Below are positions 6,260 through 8,668 of a stretch of DNA of 8,668 nucleotides, piece after piece. Under the pieces are notes generated by a model. The model was not told the DNA's origin. It made no database searches and saw only the letters and a program-made list of their open reading frames with translations. Both the position numbers and the translations under genes were made by a program. The DNA is from Deltaproteobacteria bacterium (lineage in GTDB: Bacteria > Desulfobacterota > Desulfobacteria > Desulfobacterales > JAFDHS01): NCBI GenBank assembly GCA_019308655.1, contig JAFDHS010000025.1, forward strand, positions 1 to 8,668, in the 5' to 3' direction. Position 1 is the first letter of the stretch, and each line of letters starts with the position of its first letter.

Positions 6260-8296
6260 TCAAGCGGCTTTTTCGATCTTTGCAGCGCATACCTTAAATT
6301 CAGGAATCTTGGCAATGGGATCAAAGGCCGAATTGGTGAGTATATTGGCCGCATTTTCCACAAAATGGAAGGGAAGGAAAAGTAGGCCCGGTTTTACCAT
6401 TCTGCTTATCTTGACCGGAACTTCTATTTCACCTCTTCGGGTTGAAAGCTTGACGACTTCACCATCTTTAAACGACAGTTTTTCAGCATCTTCCGGACAG
6501 ACCTGTACGTACCCTGTTTTTTGTTCGTCATCCAGGTGCTTAGAGGCCCGTGTCATGGTACCGGTATGGAAATGGGCAAACATCCGGCCGGTACTCAGGA
6601 AGAAGGGGTAATCATCATCCGGCATCTCTGCGGGATCAAGGTATTCAATGGCATGGAATTTACCCTTGCCTCTGGTAAATCTCTCCTTGTGAAGATACGG
6701 CGTTCCAGGATGATCGGCATTCGGACACGGCCAGGGAATTCCGTTCAGGCCCAGCCTCTCGTAAGTCATACCGGCATAGCTGGGGGTCAGACTTGTCATT
6801 TCATTGAAGATTTCTTCAGCGTTGTTATAAGACATCTCGTAACCCATGGCCGTGGACAGCTTGCATAAAATCTCCCAATCCGCGAGAGACTCTCCAACAG
6901 GCTCAATCGCTTTATTGACCTTCATGCAGCGACGTTCCGAGTTGGTAAATGTACCGTCTTTTTCAGCCACCGTTGCCCCTGCAAGAACAATATCCGCTTC
7001 CCGGGCCGTTTCGGTCATATAAATATCCTGAACGACCAGAAGGTCCAGTTGTTTGAGTGCATGGTCAATGTGGTGTAAATCCGGATCACTGAGTCTGGGG
7101 TTTTCCCCAAGTACAAACAGGGCCTTTAACTTTCCATCATCCATGGCGGCAACCATATCGGTAATGGTCAACCCTGGCTTATCGGGAAGCTCTTTGCCCC
7201 AGGCTTTGGAAAACTTTTCATTGGCACCCGGGTCCGCAACCGGCTGATAGGCTGTAAAAACATTGGGAAGACCGCCCATATCACAGGCACCCTGTACATT
7301 GTTCTGCCCTCTCAAGGGATTAACGCCGCCGCTTCTCACACCCATATTTCCGGTCAGCATGGCTATATTACAACAGGACTTCACATTATCCACACCGGTG
7401 GTGTGCTGGGTAATTCCCATGGCATAAAACAGACCGGCCGGAGAGTTGGTGGCATACAGTTCCGCCATCTTTTCAAGGTCCTGCGCGCCGACACCGGTTA
7501 TGGATTCTACTTTTTCCGGTGTATAGGCTTCGAGAACCGACTTCATCGCATCAAAATCTTCACACCTTTCGGCGATGAATTCTTCCGCATGCCAGCCGTT
7601 TTTGATAATGAGATGCATCATGCCGTTGAGAAGGGCCACATCACTTCCCAGACGGTGATTGACGGTAAGGTCCGCAAATAAAGACAACTGAATATTTCTG
7701 GGATCGGCAACGATTAATTTTGCCCCTTTCTCCTTGGCCCTGATAATACGCCGGGCAATGAGAGGATGACATGCCGTGGTGTTGGAACCAATAACAAAAA
7801 TACACGCGGCATCCTCAATTTCGGGGATGGAGTTTGTCATGGCACCACTTCCAAATGCAGCGGCAAGACCTGCCACTGTAGAGGAATGTCAAAGACGGGC
7901 ACAATGATCGACATTATTGGTACCGATCACCGCCCTTGTAATTTTCTGGATCAGATAATTCTCTTCATTACTGACTTTTGCAGAGGCCAGAACACCGACA
8001 CTGTCCGGTCCATACTGATCAATGATCCCCTTGAGTCTTTCGGCGGTCGTTTGCACGGCCTCATCCATTGAGGCTTTTTGCAATTCGCCGTCTTTCCTGA
8101 TCATGGAAGACGTCAAACGTCTATCACTTGTTGCATGTTCATGAAGGTTCCAGCCTTTAATGCAAAGGCTGCCCTCATTGACCGGATGGGTTTTCAACGG
8201 CAATGTGCCGGTCAACCGGCCGTCCATCACCTGAAAAAGAACGCCGCAACCACATCCGCAATATGAACATACTGAAGGTATATTCTTGTAATCCAT
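6260..8296 (-). CDS. fdhF: Selenocysteine-containing formate dehydrogenase, catalytic subunit
   Basis: This is a 678-residue cytoplasmic enzyme interconverting formate and CO2. It has a Cys10/Cys13/Cys17/Cys45 [4Fe-4S] motif, a molybdopterin domain and a C-terminal dinucleotide-binding domain (FLSTGRMFAHFHTGTMTR). The active site is Sec136, encoded by TGA (7889-7891), followed by His137; Arg329 in the NPLRGQNNVQGACD motif corresponds to the catalytic Arg of E. coli FdhF, with Sec140, His141 and Arg333. The context NNVDHCARL-U-HSSTVAGL matches NNVDCCARV-U-HGPSVAGL of E. coli. A standard translation would split it into two ORFs at 7889, and that reading is wrong. I chose ATG 8296 because the Fe-S Cys then lies 10 residues from the start as in the family; a GTG start at 8326 is possible. 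The final stop is also TGA. It probably follows the upstream Fe-S gene in one operon and ends at the hairpin at 6185-6233. Confidence 0.96.
7860..7891 (-). promoter_or_regulatory. SECIS element and UGA selenocysteine codon
   Basis: The TGA at 7889-7891 is followed, after 12 bases, by a hairpin (7860-7876) on the minus strand: GTGGCA, loop GGTCT, TTGCCGC. The stem has six pairs, including one G-U. The loop GGUCU is identical to that of the E. coli fdhF SECIS, and the distance from UGA to the loop (18 bases) is also the same. This is the SelB/tRNA-Sec recruitment signal, so the genome must encode selA, selB, selC and selD elsewhere. Confidence 0.93.
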
Positions 8297-8325
8297 ACCT
8301 ATTGCTGTTCCTTTCTTCTTATTCA

Positions 8326-8345
8326 CTCTTGCCTGTTAACAAGAG
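8326..8345 (-). repeat. Small hairpin upstream of fdhF
   Basis: CTCTTG (8326-8331) and CAAGAG (8340-8345) are perfectly complementary around an 8-base loop, which can add two wobble pairs. It sits between the structured segment above it and the fdhF start. It overlaps the alternative GTG at 8324-8326, which would argue against that start. It could be the right-end hairpin of an IS200/IS605-type remnant. Confidence 0.45.
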
Positions 8346-8434
8346 AAATGAGAAATTCCTGCTTCACAGAGGCTGCCCGAACCGACTGCTTGGGTCTTAC
8401 GCCTCTCCACAGGCTTTTACCGTAGAACCTACGG
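8346..8434 (-). ncRNA. Structured segment like a tnpB/IS605 right end (omega-RNA-like remnant)
   Basis: On the minus strand this gap segment reads CCGTAG-GTT-CTACGG, then GCCTGTGGAGAGGCGTAAG, GTCGGTTCGGGCAGCC and GTGAAGCAGGAA. Three structures are visible: a hairpin at 8420-8434; an outer stem pairing 8410-8413 with 8358-8361; and an inner stem pairing 8401-8406 with 8368-8373. A GGAGAGGCGTAAG...GTCGGTTCGGG...GAAGCAGGAA pattern is typical, as I remember it, of the noncoding end of IS1341/IS605-type tnpB elements, which becomes the omega-RNA. No tnpB coding sequence is present, so this would be a remnant or solo end. An alternative is a regulatory leader for fdhF. Confidence 0.5.
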
Positions 8435-8470
8435 CCAATTGTTAATATTGTTTTCCTTGTGCACAAAATA

Positions 8471-8668
8471 TCAGATAGGCTTCGGCTGCAGCGTCACCTT
8501 TTCTCCCAGTATATTGAATGGAGACTGGTCGGCGCTGACTCCCGTTTTATAATCAAACACATCCGCAACAATACCATTCACCTTTCTGTAGAGCATCCGC
8601 AGGGGAATATCCATGGGACAGGCATCTTCGCACAAACCGCAGTCAATGCATCTGCCGCCCATGTGAAC
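8471..8668 (-). CDS. [4Fe-4S] electron-transfer subunit, C-terminal part
   Basis: The frame is open from the right edge of the window and ends at TGA 8471-8473, giving about 65 residues. It contains a complete ferredoxin cluster motif CIDCGLCEDACP (C-x2-C-x2-C-x3-C-P), followed by MDIPLRMLYRKVNG and a VFDYKTG segment. An HMGGRC...CG.C..ACP.DIPL context like this is found near the C-termini of dicluster electron-transfer proteins such as AsrA/hydrogenase-beta types (known family features). A first cluster and any flavin or NAD domain would lie upstream, outside the window. It precedes fdhF by about 170 bases on the same strand and is the likely redox partner of the dehydrogenase, moving electrons to or from ferredoxin, NAD or an Hdr-type module. 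The exact subunit identity cannot be settled from this fragment. Confidence 0.8.
   Translation of the reverse strand, partial: VHMGGRCIDCGLCEDACPMDIPLRMLYRKVNGIVADVFDYKTGVSADQSPFNILGEKVTLQPKPI

Noticed and set aside
6260..7876. Separate 538-aa molybdopterin protein starting downstream of the TGA
   Set aside because: It is in frame with the upstream ORF, and the gap is exactly the Sec codon plus four codons. The SECIS element shows a single selenoprotein, not a frameshift or nonsense pseudogene.
8297..8326. GTG 8326 as start of fdhF
   Set aside because: It would add 10 residues not usual before the Fe-S motif, and the GTG overlaps a hairpin. ATG 8296 has an AAGGA-type site upstream. The choice is not certain.
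1043..8445. Many plus-strand ORFs of 60-130 codons opposite the minus-strand genes
   Set aside because: They are antisense shadows of well-supported genes, with no recognisable motifs or ribosome binding sites of their own.
1..8668. CRISPR array, tRNA or rRNA
   Set aside because: I saw no regularly spaced direct repeats, and no tRNA cloverleaf or rRNA core sequence on either strand.

Overview
The window most likely comes from an anaerobic, probably sulfate-reducing or acetogen-like member of the Desulfobacterota (Desulfobacterales type). The reasons are a cytoplasmic selenocysteine formate dehydrogenase next to a ferredoxin-type subunit, a second molybdopterin enzyme, and a moderate-GC core. 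This placement is inferred from gene content only. Every recognisable gene between about 930 and 8668 lies on the minus strand. The first ~890 bases are a short AT-rich plus-strand block that converges on them.

Left block (1-890, plus strand). The block holds the 3' end of an unidentified gene with a faint HEPN-like look, then a 139-residue conserved-hypothetical protein overlapping it by ATGA. Next comes the 29-codon 3' remnant of another reading frame, which itself overlaps a 70-residue hypothetical protein by ATGA. Small coupled genes, AT-rich composition and a truncated partner fit a mosaic of toxin-antitoxin or defence-type cassettes. No function is proven.

Minus-strand genes, in order of transcription. 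(1) 8668-6260: the C-terminal end of a [4Fe-4S] electron-transfer subunit, then a full-length FdhF-type formate dehydrogenase. Its active-site codon is an in-frame TGA (7889-7891), followed by a clear bacterial SECIS hairpin, so it should be read as one selenoprotein and not as two ORFs or a pseudogene. The ~170-base gap between the two genes holds a structured segment resembling the 3' (omega-RNA/right-end) region of IS200/IS605-type tnpB elements. A strong hairpin terminator (6185-6233) closes the unit. (2) 6020-4275: a membrane-anchored DUF3352-like protein of unknown function, with its own sigma70-like promoter. (3) 4114-934: a second promoter, then a Trm112-like zinc-ribbon/SAM-methyltransferase fusion, 22 bases before a one-subunit DMSO-reductase-family molybdopterin oxidoreductase. 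The C-terminus of that enzyme runs into an odd polybasic tail encoded by a GC-rich segment that may be a dispersed repeat.

How they work together: the [4Fe-4S] protein probably carries electrons to or from the formate dehydrogenase, for formate oxidation or CO2 reduction feeding the Wood-Ljungdahl methyl branch or a hydrogenase/Hdr-type complex. The methyltransferase and the second molybdoenzyme are probably co-transcribed and may form an uncharacterised two-gene pathway.
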